Shown here one piece after another: positions 35,940 through 45,080 of a DNA stretch of 64,000 nucleotides. Location: NCBI GenBank assembly GCA_963725425.1, contig CAVRYJ010000040.1, positions 124,001 to 188,000 on the forward strand, given 5' to 3'. The DNA comes from Clostridium_I sp963725425 (GTDB lineage Bacteria; Bacillota; Clostridia; Clostridiales; Clostridiaceae). Under the pieces are notes generated by a model that searched no databases, was not told the DNA's origin, and worked only from the letters and a program-made list of their open reading frames with translations. Made by a program: the position numbers and the translations under genes. Positions within the stretch are counted from its first letter, which is position 1, and the number at the start of each line of letters is the position of its first letter.

Positions 35940-36424
35940 CATGGTGCCTATTTAACAAGTGATAAAATATCATAAATTTTACATAACCTTTTCCATAGCC
36001 AATGTCAGACATAAGACTTGTTGGAGCATTTCTTAGATGTAAAGGTACTGCTTGAGTGAGATTCACAGTGCATTCAGGCATCCCAATATAGTGTGAGGCT
36101 TCATAGGCGTTGTAGCTACAGCTAACTCCAATACATTAATTGCAGTTTGTGCATCACCATTAGAAAATTCTGCTATCATTTTCAGTAATGAAATATCAAT
36201 ACTTATAGGCAATCCTTTGTATCCTCTTTCATCTAAAAAAGCATTTTTTAAAAGCTTAATAATATCTTCAGCATTCAAAGCCTTTAATACAACTACTTTT
36301 GAACGTGATAAAAGCGCAGAGTTAACTTCAAAGGATGAATTTTCAGTAGTAGCCCCTATTAAAATGATACTGCCTTTTTCAACATAAGGCAGAAAGACAT
36401 CTTGTTGCGCTTTATTAAAACGAT
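35940..36424 (-). pseudogene. rarA: Relic of rarA/mgsA (AAA ATPase)
   Basis: Pieces of RarA (replication-associated recombination protein) survive. The region from about 36424 encodes RFNKAQQDVFLPYVEKGSI, LIGATTENSSFEVNSALLSR and the ISIDISLLKMIAEFSNGDAQ segment. After a stop at 36063, HLRNAPTSLMSDIGYGKGY is read, a piece of the family's C-terminal region. The N-terminal Walker A part, the sequence between the two fragments, and the true C-terminus are absent. It is therefore a decayed remnant with large deletions rather than a simple frameshift. Confidence 0.85.
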
Positions 36425-36513
36425 TTATAAGTTAATTTATCAAACATTGAATTTTGCATAAAATCTATTTTAACACCCTCAATTTTATTATATAATTAAC
36501 ATGTATTTGACTT

Positions 36514-38115
36514 CTATTTCATTTGTTTGAAAGGTATGAACCTCTTTAATCCATTTGGAAGAATATCAAGTTCATCATTAGTAATACCATTAATTAATAA
36601 CATAGCATAAAAATATGATAACATTCCTAATACAATAGATATAAGTACAGAAATTATATTATTAAAATATCCTTTAATAATAAAACCTAAGGTATAACTT
36701 ATACTATTATATATCACATAAATTACTGCTGCCATGAATGCAGAAGAAACTAATGGTTTAAATATATAGGATTTAAAATTAATCTTTAATTTTAAAGTTC
36801 TCTGTATATATACAATATTTAAAACTATGGGTACTCCAAAACCTAAAGCACTACCTATTATTGCTCCATAAATACCCACAGTCGGTATTGATACCAAAAT
36901 ATAATTTGCGATGTATTTCACTACTAACCCTAGTGCTGAGTAAAAAAACACCACATAGAGTTTTCCTATTCCCTGTAGAATACTTGTTTGAATCAGACTT
37001 AATGCCATAAATATTACTATTACAGAACCAAATATCATAATTTTATATCCGTCTCCCAAATGTAGCAGTTCATATATAGGTTTACCTAATACAGAAAACC
37101 CTACTGCTGCTGGTATAGCAATAAGAAAATTCACCTTAAATGCAAAATTTATTTTGTTCGTTGTAAGTTTTTTATCATTAAGAGCTACAGCCCTTGATAT
37201 TGCTGGTAATATAGCCATGCCCAATGCAGATATTATAGTAATGGGTACATTTATAATCGTAGTATATTTTGCATACATTCCAAAAATATTTTGAGCATAA
37301 ACTGTTGAACTTCCGCCAGCTATTAGTCTGCTTGTTATGTTATAGCTGTCAATAAGTGTGCCTGCATTTGTTATACCAATACACATAGTTATAGGTATAC
37401 TGTATTTTAAAATTCTCCTTAAAACTTGCTTATTGCTATGTCTTATAAGTTTTTTATTATTATCCAAATTGTCTGTTTTAAAATGTTTGCTTTTTTCAAA
37501 AGTTACTATTAAATAAGACGCAGAAGCTAATGCACCTAAAGTAGTACCAATAGTTGCACCTACACAACCTGCCTCTATGCCATGCCTTATAAGTATAGCC
37601 GCAAATAAGAGTGAAAATACTGTATTTAATATCTGCTCCAATACCTGTGATATTGCTGTGGGCTTCATATTATTTGTACCTTGGAAATATCCTCTGTAAG
37701 CAGAAGCTACAGATGTAAAAACTATAGCAGGACAAAGAGCAATTACGGAATATTTAGCCTCTCCATAATTCATATGTGCTGTAAGCGATCCGGACACAAA
37801 AAACATTATTAGTGCCATTACCATTCCTACAATAAAAAGCAAAAGCCGTGATATCTTAAAAGTCTTTAGTGCACTCTTGTAATTTCCAACTGCCACAAAT
37901 TCAGATACCAGTTTTGATATAGCACTTGGTACCCCTGTGTTTGTCAGTACATATATAAACGCGTAAATTTGATATGTAACACTATAAATTGCATATGGTC
38001 TATTTCCTCCAATTATATTAATGAGGAGTGGCATATAAATTACAGATAAAAGTTTCACTGCTATTGCAGCAGTTGATAAAATAGCAAATCCTTTACTTGT
38101 GGATTGTTCTTCCAT
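36514..38115 (-). CDS. SpoVB-like polysaccharide/lipid flippase (MVF superfamily)
   Basis: 533 residues with 14 predicted membrane helices, of the SpoVB/MurJ-like MOP superfamily that moves lipid-linked sugars across the membrane. It starts MEEQSTSKGFAILSTAAIAVK and contains SAISKLVSEFVAVGNYKSA, SAYRGYFQGTNNMKPTAISQVLEQ and PTTIVNVPI-like TIINVPITIISALGMAILPAIS. The ATG follows AAGAGGTTAA. It is divergent from the LysR gene. In sporulating Firmicutes such proteins act in spore cortex or wall synthesis; the exact paralogue cannot be named. Confidence 0.88.
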   Translation of the reverse strand: MEEQSTSKGFAILSTAAIAVKLLSVIYMPLLINIIGGNRPYAIYSVTYQIYAFIYVLTNTGVPSAISKLVSEFVAVGNYKSALKTFKISRLLLFIVGMVMALIMFFVSGSLTAHMNYGEAKYSVIALCPAIVFTSVASAYRGYFQGTNNMKPTAISQVLEQILNTVFSLLFAAILIRHGIEAGCVGATIGTTLGALASASYLIVTFEKSKHFKTDNLDNNKKLIRHSNKQVLRRILKYSIPITMCIGITNAGTLIDSYNITSRLIAGGSSTVYAQNIFGMYAKYTTIINVPITIISALGMAILPAISRAVALNDKKLTTNKINFAFKVNFLIAIPAAVGFSVLGKPIYELLHLGDGYKIMIFGSVIVIFMALSLIQTSILQGIGKLYVVFFYSALGLVVKYIANYILVSIPTVGIYGAIIGSALGFGVPIVLNIVYIQRTLKLKINFKSYIFKPLVSSAFMAAVIYVIYNSISYTLGFIIKGYFNNIISVLISIVLGMLSYFYAMLLINGITNDELDILPNGLKRFIPFKQMK

Positions 38116-38392
38116 TAAATTAACCTCTTACACTTTAAGATTTTAAAAAAAATTATTTTGATTTTTTAATTTTAAATTTGTCATCCATTATTAGTTGAAA
38201 ATATAAAATCACTAAGATTAGTGTTTTACCATTATTACATAACCATTTTACATTTTATCAAAAATCCTTTTAGATTACAATTTTACTATGGAGAAAATTT
38301 ATACAATATATTGTAATATTATTAATTGTGAGTAAAAAAAATATGCCAACTATCCCAGTAATCACATAGGATTATGAAAAAAGGAGTATAAA

Positions 38393-39301
38393 ATGGAAAT
38401 CGGACAAATAAAATATTTTATTGAAGTATATAATTGCAAGAGCTTTTCTAGAGCTGCTAAAAATCTTCACATTTCACAGCAAGGATTAAGTAAAACAATA
38501 AAAAATTTAGAAGAAGAATTGAATATCTCGTTATTTAATCGTTCATCTAAGGGTGTACAACCTACTGAATTTGGTAATTTACTATTAGAAAAATCTCATA
38601 ATATTGTAGATGAATTTGATTTAATGGAAGCCAATTTACATTATGAATCAAAATTAAAGAAAGGAACAATTTGCATAGGATTGCCACATTTATTGTGTAC
38701 TAACTTTTTTGCTACTATCATTTACAAATTTCAACACAAATATCCTGACATAAAACTAGAAGTTGTGGAATCGCCTTCATATGTATGTGATAAAAAAATT
38801 GAGAATAACTTGATTGATATTTCTTTTGGAATTAAAACTACGACTTCTGATAAATTTCAATTCATTCCTATTCTTTCTTGTGACATGATGTCAATAGTTA
38901 CTAAAGACAATCCTCTAGCTCAGAAAACTTCTATAAGTTTTAAGGATTTACAAAATGAAAAATTTATAATGTTACCACCGGAATACAAATCACATGAACT
39001 AATTATTCAACGTTGTTTACAGTCAGCATTTAAACCAAACATAGTTTTTCAAACCTCACAGCTAGATCTTATTATTGAAATGGTTACCCTAAATAGGGGA
39101 ATAGCTATTCTTCCCAAAATTAATTCATTAAATGCTACAAAAGTCAGTGATAATATTTCTGCTGTTTCATTTGGAGATATTCCTTTCAAAATTCAAGTGG
39201 GTTTTATAATTAATAAAAATCGAATTTTAAATAACATTGTGAATATTTTAATAGAGTATACATTGAATTCTTTTAATACCAAAAATCAGCTGAAGTATTA
39301 A
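38393..39301 (+). CDS. LysR-family transcriptional regulator
   Basis: 302 residues. The N-terminal winged helix-turn-helix (about 5-60) has FIEVYNCKSFSRAAKNLHISQQGLSKTIKNLEEELNISLF. The rest is the usual effector-binding domain (TICIGLPHLL, DNPLAQKTSISFKDLQNEKF, VTLNRGIAILPKINS). It begins with ATG at 38393 after AAAGGAG. It is divergent from the SpoVB-like gene, so it may regulate that gene or itself. No ligand is suggested by the sequence. Confidence 0.92.
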   Translation: MEIGQIKYFIEVYNCKSFSRAAKNLHISQQGLSKTIKNLEEELNISLFNRSSKGVQPTEFGNLLLEKSHNIVDEFDLMEANLHYESKLKKGTICIGLPHLLCTNFFATIIYKFQHKYPDIKLEVVESPSYVCDKKIENNLIDISFGIKTTTSDKFQFIPILSCDMMSIVTKDNPLAQKTSISFKDLQNEKFIMLPPEYKSHELIIQRCLQSAFKPNIVFQTSQLDLIIEMVTLNRGIAILPKINSLNATKVSDNISAVSFGDIPFKIQVGFIINKNRILNNIVNILIEYTLNSFNTKNQLKY

Positions 39302-39320
39302 TAACACCCAATTTCATATG

Positions 39321-39361
39321 TAGAAGAAGCCATTAATTTAAAAAATTGATGGCTTCTTCTA
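39321..39361 (+). terminator. Terminator after the LysR gene
   Basis: A perfect inverted repeat, TAGAAGAAGCCAT with ATGGCTTCTTCTA, around a 15-base loop, 19 bases after the LysR stop codon. The T run is short. Confidence 0.75.
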
Positions 39362-39520
39362 CATTATTTAGTTGTATATAGTACAACCTATATTTGCTAT
39401 GCAAAATATAGATATAAATGTATATTAATAGTATAAATTGTCTAAATAACATAGATTTTCAAAGTATTTAAATCTTGTATTAAAAAATTACAATATATTT
39501 ATGAAAGGAGCTGTATTAAT

Positions 39521-39976
39521 TTGGGTTATTGTCAACTAGTTGTATTTAACTTGGGACTAGAAGAGTATGCAATCAATATTTCTTGTGCTGAAGAGATAAT
39601 TCGTATTCCTAAATTCACTAAAATACCTAATGTTCCATCATTTATTGAAGGTGTTATTAATCTAAGAGGTAAAATAATTTCTGTTTTTGACCTGAAGAAA
39701 AGGTTTGGGCTGAGTCAATGTGAGAGAAGTACTGATAGTAGGCTGCTGATACTTGAGCTAGATGACATGAAGGTAGGTATTATTGTTGATGATGTTTCAG
39801 AGGTTATTAGAATTGATGAACAATCAATCCAGAATCTAAATTCTGAAGTTGCTACCATTAGCAAAAATAGTATACAAGGCATCAGTATAATTGACAATAG
39901 AATAATTATAATATTAAATGTTTTAAACCTGAAGTCAGAAATTTTTAAATATAATTTAGAAAAGAGGTTAGTATAA
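39521..39976 (+). CDS. CheW-like chemotaxis coupling protein
   Basis: 151 residues with a single CheW domain that links chemoreceptors to CheA. It has VVFNLGLEEYAINISCAEEIIRIP, FIEGVINLRGKIISVFDLKKRFGL and LELDDMKVGIIVDDVSEVIRI, all typical. The TTG start at 39521 follows AAAGGAGCTG. Its TAA overlaps the ATG of the next gene (TAATG), so it is coupled to the receptor downstream. No cheA or cheY is nearby. Confidence 0.92.
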   Translation: MGYCQLVVFNLGLEEYAINISCAEEIIRIPKFTKIPNVPSFIEGVINLRGKIISVFDLKKRFGLSQCERSTDSRLLILELDDMKVGIIVDDVSEVIRIDEQSIQNLNSEVATISKNSIQGISIIDNRIIIILNVLNLKSEIFKYNLEKRLV

Positions 39977-41127
39977 TGATTTCAATAAATGGATTAGATT
40001 ATATAAAGTCTATAGCAAACATTCAGGCTAATATTATACCTGGAGGTATTTTATTTTTGGCTATTGAAGGTGACACAATAACATGGAAACAATCCTCTGA
40101 AACATTTGACCTTAATTTTTTCAATGTTGGGGAAATCATTAAGACTAACAGTGTAAATAATAGAGCAATGAAAGAAAAAAAAATAATAATTGAAAATATT
40201 CACCGTTCTGTTTATGGCATAAGATTAAGTGCTATTTCCATTCCTTTGATTAATGATAATCAAGAAATCGTGGGATGTTTTTCAATTTTTCTTCCAAGAT
40301 TGCATCCTGTGGCCAAAGCTTTTCAAGATTTTGCACCAATGTTAGTTCATATGTTTCCAGAAGGTTCAACCGTTTTTGTAACTGATTTAGAAAAAATAGT
40401 AAATAAACAATCTTCGGTGAAATTTGACATACCTTCTTTACAAGTTAATGATGTTCTTTCCGAAGACTCTATTGAAATAAGGACTATTAAATTGAAACAA
40501 CCTATTCTTGAAGAAGTGAATGATTCAATATATGGAATACCCGTTTTCGAAGCATGTTATCCACTTTTTGATGAAGATAATTCAGCTGAAGTTGTTGGAA
40601 GTTTTGTTATAATCACACCAAAAGAAGCTGCAGTGACTTTACGTAATATGTCAGGAAATCTTCAAAGCGGTCTTGCAGGAATAACTTCTGCTATTGAGGA
40701 GTTGGCAGCATCAGCATCCACCATACATAACAATGAACAGGATCTGAATAAAGATATTAAAGAAATAATTAAACTGGCAGAAGAAATTAATGAAGTATCT
40801 TCTTTTATTAAAGAAATTGCAGATGAAACAAAAATGCTTGGACTAAACGCAGCTATAGAAGCGGCAAGAGCTGGAGAGGCAGGCAGAGGTTTTGGAGTTG
40901 TGGCAGAAGAAATCAGAAAACTTTCTGAACAATCCAAAAGTACAGTTCCCAAAATTAAAAAATTAACAGATAACATAAAAGCAAAAGTAGATGAAGCAAG
41001 TGGAAAAAGTCAAGGTTCAATGTCTTCAAGCGAGGAACAAGCCGCAGCATCAGAAGAAATTACAGCAAGTATTGAAGAAATTTCTTCTATGTCTGAAGAA
41101 TTAAATAAAATTGCACAAGATTTATAA
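39976..41127 (+). CDS. Soluble methyl-accepting chemotaxis-type receptor
   Basis: 383 residues without a membrane helix. The N-terminal 210 residues hold two related sensory segments, seen in the repeated pattern SVYGIRLSAISIPLINDNQEIVGCFSI and SIYGIPVFEACYPLFDEDNSAEVVGSFVI. The C-terminal coiled coil carries the conserved receptor hairpin tip DETKMLGLNAAIEAARAGEAGRGFGVVAEEIRKL and SSEEQAAASEEITASIEEIS. It should signal from the cytoplasm through the CheW protein encoded just upstream. The signalling helix ends early (NKIAQDL), without the usual longer tail. Confidence 0.9.
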   Translation: MISINGLDYIKSIANIQANIIPGGILFLAIEGDTITWKQSSETFDLNFFNVGEIIKTNSVNNRAMKEKKIIIENIHRSVYGIRLSAISIPLINDNQEIVGCFSIFLPRLHPVAKAFQDFAPMLVHMFPEGSTVFVTDLEKIVNKQSSVKFDIPSLQVNDVLSEDSIEIRTIKLKQPILEEVNDSIYGIPVFEACYPLFDEDNSAEVVGSFVIITPKEAAVTLRNMSGNLQSGLAGITSAIEELAASASTIHNNEQDLNKDIKEIIKLAEEINEVSSFIKEIADETKMLGLNAAIEAARAGEAGRGFGVVAEEIRKLSEQSKSTVPKIKKLTDNIKAKVDEASGKSQGSMSSSEEQAAASEEITASIEEISSMSEELNKIAQDL

Positions 41128-41347
41128 ACATATTTTGATTAAGCCGCATAGCTAAATTCTATTGAACATCATTAGCTTTTATAAAATTTAATATATTTAT
41201 TCCTTCTCCTCAAACTCAATGGATATAAAATAATATGGATAATGATATGAGAAGAATGAATAAATATTTTTCAATTTAGTTATCAACATTTTCCCTATCT
41301 TACTAACAAAATATATGCCTTATATAACCATACTATACTAATCACCT

Positions 41348-41746
41348 TTACATTTTTTTATGATATTTAAACAAACATACATCATATACTCCCATAATAA
41401 TCAAATACGATACAGCCACAAGTACAATTGTAAGTAAATTAACCTTAAGCAAGACATATATAATTATAAGAATACCAAATACTATTTTAGTAGCATCAAA
41501 CGCCTTTGCTTTAGCTTTGTTTCTAATAATAATGATCCGTTCATCTTTGTCTTTTTCTTTAATCTGAAATTCACCATATATACCACTCGTAGTTAAACCT
41601 ATAGCTATTGCAATAACAATCATGGATATAGTTTTCGGTGTATAACCCCCTACAAAAAACATTCCAACTAGAGAACTAATAAGTGCTACAACTAATACAA
41701 CCATAAATATAATGTTAAATAAACTTAAACCTTTTTTAGTTTTCAT
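41348..41746 (-). CDS. Small membrane protein linked to an XRE regulator
   Basis: 132 residues with four predicted hydrophobic helices and a charged middle (EFQIKEKDKDERIIIIRNKAKAKAFD). The start at 41746 (MKTKKGLSLFN) follows GGAGAGTACAG and overlaps the end of the XRE gene by 11 bases, so the two are translated together. The longer open frame has no such site. Such regulator-membrane pairs are common in Clostridia, but I know no function for this one. The DERI-type loop recalls DUF2178-like proteins. Confidence 0.75.
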   Translation of the reverse strand: MKTKKGLSLFNIIFMVVLVVALISSLVGMFFVGGYTPKTISMIVIAIAIGLTTSGIYGEFQIKEKDKDERIIIIRNKAKAKAFDATKIVFGILIIIYVLLKVNLLTIVLVAVSYLIIMGVYDVCLFKYHKKM

Positions 41747-41948
41747 TTTCTGTACTCTCCTCATAAATAAATATTTCTTCAATACTCATGTTGAACAATT
41801 TTGAAATTTTGAAAGCAAGTAGTATAGATGGATTATAACGTCCATTTTCCAGTGAACCAATTGTCTGCCTTGATACTTCAAGCCTACTAGCAAGTTGTTC
41901 CTGCGTAATCCCATGATCTTTTCTAATTTCTTCAATCCTATTCTTCAA
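41736..41948 (-). CDS. XRE-family helix-turn-helix regulator
   Basis: 70 residues, almost entirely one Cro/CI-type DNA-binding domain: EEIRKDHGITQEQLASRLEVSRQTIGSLENGRYNPS, followed by LAFKISKLFNMSIEEIFIYEE. The TTG start at 41948 follows GGAGG with seven bases spacing; a more upstream ATG has no site. It is coupled to the downstream membrane protein. Likely a repressor of its own two-gene operon. Confidence 0.9.
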   Translation of the reverse strand: MKNRIEEIRKDHGITQEQLASRLEVSRQTIGSLENGRYNPSILLAFKISKLFNMSIEEIFIYEESTENEN

Positions 41949-42132
41949 TTTAGTGCCTCCAATTATAAAATGCAAAGCATGCTTTCCATATTTATAATAT
42001 CATTGTATTAATTCTATGTCAAGCTTACTTTCCATTATTGATTGAACATGTTTTTCATTTTTCAAAAGTGTAAGAATTATAAAATGTTTTTACTATCTAT
42101 TTTATTCTTATTGAAGTTACAATATCCACGCT

Positions 42133-42172
42133 AAATAGTCTGTGAAATATAATGATATTCCACAGGCTATTT
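42133..42172 (-). terminator. Terminator after the ABC-2 exporter operon
   Basis: AAATAGTCTGTG pairs with CACAGGCTATTT (one G-U) within a 40-base hairpin about 18 bases after the last permease stop. Between 41949 and 42190 I see nothing else. Confidence 0.75.
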
Positions 42173-42190
42173 ACTGATTGTCTATGCCAC

Positions 42191-43174
42191 TTAGAAGGCA
42201 CCTTTCTTCATTTTACTTTTAGTAATAATACTGCCCAGTAGCCAGAGCGCTACAATCCAAATAAGTAAATAGATAAGTTGTCCTTTAAATTGTAACATGC
42301 TCTTACCATTCTCTATCCCTTGAATCATGGTCATATATTGCTTTTGTGGTAGTATGCTACAAAGGAAGTCAAGAACTTTATTGTTTCCCGTAAATGAATA
42401 AAAACAGCCTGCTAATACACAAGTTATCATATAAATTCCGCTGGCAGTTACAGATACTTCCCTCTCGATCACTGATACGAAAAATAAAGCAAGTGCCGTT
42501 GATAGTGCACTAAGAATCGCAATCAATATTGCTAGCATTAAAAGTCCGTATCCAATATCAGTGCCAAAACACAACTTTGTGATAACAAGTGCAATATATG
42601 TTGGCAAAAAAATAAATAAAAATGTCATAATTCCCTGTGCAAAAATATATACCCTTTCGCTGACAGGTGCAGTTAAAATACGTCTGAATGTTTTTAAATT
42701 TCTATCCTCTGGAAAAAGTGCTATCAAAGCAATCCCCTGCATTAATAGAATCATTAAAATAAATCCTATAATTCTTGTTCCTGCACCTCTTGTAGCTTGT
42801 TCACTCTGATCACCTGGCAAAAGTTTACCTACTTCAAAAAAGTTTTTTATGCTTTTTTTATCGGCTTTACTCTTTATAGCTGTTACATCATAAGTTCCAG
42901 GCTTTTTTTCTTGTACAATGGCATCATATTTAGACAAAAGCAGATCCGAAATTGCTGGTTTTTCTTTCATTACATGAATTTTAATTCTGCTGTCTTTGGG
43001 AACATTCTGTGCATTATTTGAAACCAAAGCAATATTTGCACTTCTATCCATTTTTCCAGAAAATAATACACCAGCACCAATCATGAGAGGTACAATAACC
43101 AGTGCTACTATAATAATCTCTTTCTTGGCTAAAATTCTTCTAAAATTATTTTTTAATAAATTTATTATATTCAT
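42191..43174 (-). CDS. ABC-2 type permease (second)
   Basis: 327 residues. An N-terminal membrane anchor, an extracytoplasmic domain (about 40-140) and five more helices (about 145-320) match the ABC-2 exporter fold. FRRILTAPVSERVYIFAQGIMTF is the cytoplasmic coupling region. Its ATG overlaps the preceding permease stop, as TAATG-type coupling. It works with the permease and ATPase upstream, probably as a drug or lipid exporter under MarR control. Confidence 0.85.
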   Translation of the reverse strand: MNIINLLKNNFRRILAKKEIIIVALVIVPLMIGAGVLFSGKMDRSANIALVSNNAQNVPKDSRIKIHVMKEKPAISDLLLSKYDAIVQEKKPGTYDVTAIKSKADKKSIKNFFEVGKLLPGDQSEQATRGAGTRIIGFILMILLMQGIALIALFPEDRNLKTFRRILTAPVSERVYIFAQGIMTFLFIFLPTYIALVITKLCFGTDIGYGLLMLAILIAILSALSTALALFFVSVIEREVSVTASGIYMITCVLAGCFYSFTGNNKVLDFLCSILPQKQYMTMIQGIENGKSMLQFKGQLIYLLIWIVALWLLGSIITKSKMKKGAF

Positions 43175-43917
43175 TATACGTACTCCTCCGGTTTAAAAGT
43201 GATTTGGCATATTAAAATACAAATAATAGATCCTACTAGCCCAATTATCACAGTTGGTAGATATATGCTGAAGTCATTATCGTATATAACCTTAAAGGCA
43301 CATTCCGTAATCCACCTAACTGGTGAAACGTAGGATATTGTATCTACAATTTTTCCAAGACTGGCTACAGGAAAAAATATACCTCCGAAAAACACAAATA
43401 CCATTATCGGAATATTTATTACAGAATTTGCACCTTCTTCACTTTTTAAAATGCAACAGAACATAGTACCAACTGAGCATCCAAATAATGAAATTATATT
43501 GATTAGTAGCATAATATACAAAATGTTTTTTCCACCAAAGTTAATGTTAAAAACAAATTGTCCGACAATCAATATAACACTGTAAGAAATGCTGGCCAAA
43601 ATATAAGTGGAAATCAATTTAGATAAATATATTTCTGTTTTTGAAACCGGTGCATATACAATACGACTGTTCCCTCTTTTTACCGTTTCCTCCATAAATG
43701 TGTTTGTAGCTGTGATTGCAATCATTAACGCAGTAAAAATCATCATTGTTACGCCGTAATAATCATAGGAAGTAACGCTACTTGCTGTATAATCGTTTTT
43801 TGTAACAAAGCCCATAATCCCGATCATTATTAATGGAAGCACAGTATTAACAATTAACAGCATTGGATTTCTAATGATATTCATAAAATCAAATTTTACT
43901 ATTTTTATAAAGTTCAT
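43174..43917 (-). CDS. ABC-2 type permease (first)
   Basis: 247 residues with six predicted helices. MNFIKIVKFDFMNIIRNPMLL and NSRIVYAPVSKTEIYLSKLISTYIL are the cytoplasmic parts that contact the ATPase, and IPIMVFVFFGGIFFPVASLGKI precedes the last helices, typical of the family. It is the middle gene of ATPase-permease-permease, starting ten bases after the ATPase. Its partner permease overlaps its stop codon. Confidence 0.87.
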   Translation of the reverse strand: MNFIKIVKFDFMNIIRNPMLLIVNTVLPLIMIGIMGFVTKNDYTASSVTSYDYYGVTMMIFTALMIAITATNTFMEETVKRGNSRIVYAPVSKTEIYLSKLISTYILASISYSVILIVGQFVFNINFGGKNILYIMLLINIISLFGCSVGTMFCCILKSEEGANSVINIPIMVFVFFGGIFFPVASLGKIVDTISYVSPVRWITECAFKVIYDNDFSIYLPTVIIGLVGSIICILICQITFKPEEYV

Positions 43918-43927
43918 TCTTTTCCTC

Positions 43928-44866
43928 CTAATCCCTCAGCTTTTTGCCGGTAAGTTCTAAAAATACAGTTTCAAGTGATGTCTCAATACTACTCATATTT
44001 TCAATTTTACATCCTTTTTCTATAATTGAAGATATGATTTCATTTAGATTATCTTTTGACTTCGCCATAGTTATCAAAGCTTCATTTTCAGTTATATTAA
44101 CTTTTGTTACTCCATCAATTCCAGTGAACTGCTTTTGGCTTAATTTTTTTATATTATTTAAGTGAAAAGAATAGGTGATTTCATCATTCACTTTCTGTTT
44201 TAATTCTTCTTTTGTACCTCCTGCAATTATCTTTCCTTCATTCATAATAATAATTCTATCAGAAATTGCCTCCACCTCTTCCATGTAATGTGTGGAATAG
44301 ATAACTGTAGCGCCTCTGTTTTTCAGTATTTTAATAGATTCCAATATATGATTTCTTGACTGTGGATCAATCCCAACTGTGGGTTCATCCATAATAATAA
44401 GTTTTGGACTGTGGGCTATGGCACAAGCAATATTTAATCTTCTTTTCATACCACCAGAAAAAGTTTTTGGCTTATCATCTTTTTTATCATAAAGACCTAC
44501 TAATTCCAACGCCTCTTTTACCTTGTCTTTCAGCTGTTTTCCTTTGAGCTTATACAAACTTCCGAAAAAGTTTACATTTTGCTCCGCAGTAATTTCTTCA
44601 TAAATAGCTAAGTCTTGAGGAACGATTCCAATTCCAAGCTTTACGATTTTTGCATCTTTTTTTAGATCATGCCCTAAAATAGTTATTTCACCATTATCAG
44701 GTGCCAGTATTGTAGCCAAAATATTGATAATTGTACTTTTACCTGCCCCATTAGGCCCTAAGAGTGCTAAGATTTCCCCCTTACTTACTGCAAAATTGAC
44801 TCCATCAACAGCTTTTTTAGCATCATAACTTTTTTCTAAATTTTTAACTGTAACAATATTATTCAT
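43928..44866 (-). CDS. ABC exporter ATPase, MarR-regulated
   Basis: 312 residues of the DrrA/LmrC-like type. Walker A GPNGAGKST, Q-loop GIVPQDLAIYEEI, signature FSGGMKRRLNIACAIAH, Walker B LIIMDEPTVGIDPQ and H-loop YSTHYMEE are all present. A C-terminal extension of about 85 residues is typical of this group. The ATG at 44866 follows GAGGAGATAA. Two TAGACA-type operators lie directly upstream (44881-44904 and 44928-44943), matching the operator of the adjacent marR gene. Confidence 0.92.
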   Translation of the reverse strand: MNNIVTVKNLEKSYDAKKAVDGVNFAVSKGEILALLGPNGAGKSTIINILATILAPDNGEITILGHDLKKDAKIVKLGIGIVPQDLAIYEEITAEQNVNFFGSLYKLKGKQLKDKVKEALELVGLYDKKDDKPKTFSGGMKRRLNIACAIAHSPKLIIMDEPTVGIDPQSRNHILESIKILKNRGATVIYSTHYMEEVEAISDRIIIMNEGKIIAGGTKEELKQKVNDEITYSFHLNNIKKLSQKQFTGIDGVTKVNITENEALITMAKSKDNLNEIISSIIEKGCKIENMSSIETSLETVFLELTGKKLRD

Positions 44867-44880
44867 TTTTATCTCCTCAC

Positions 44881-44904
44881 TTTTAGACAATGTACTGTCT
44901 AAAA
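44881..44904 (-). promoter_or_regulatory. MarR-type operator before the exporter ATPase
   Basis: Perfect palindrome TTTTAGACA-N6-TGTCTAAAA, 15 bases from the ATPase start. A second, imperfect site TAGTCA-N6-TGTCTT lies at 44928-44943. Both match the marR site at 45645-45662. Confidence 0.8.
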
Positions 44905-44990
44905 ATAATAACACAATATCTTTTTTTAGTCAATATACTGTCTTTTTTTATTTTCAGTGTTTTGTCTAAAGCTGTAAATCCACTACAAAT

Positions 44991-45080
44991 AAATAGGGAT
45001 GTAGGTGAATTTCCTCAAACAAATTCACTTACATCCCTATTTATTAACTTATCACTTGTCACTTGCATCTTGTATCTTGT
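44991..45080 (-). repeat. Hairpin and heptamers at the marR 3' end
   Basis: Hairpin 44991-45042 (arm AAATAGGGATGTAGGTGAATT) is nearly the same as at 35020. The following heptamers run into marR. On the sense strand they read ACAAGAT, GCAAGTG, ACAAGTG, ATAAGTT, encoding QDASDK and the stop. Confidence 0.7.

Noticed and set aside
42797..43196. Plus-strand ORFs opposite the ABC-2 permease
   Set aside because: They overlap a well-supported permease on the other strand and have no ribosome site or family match.
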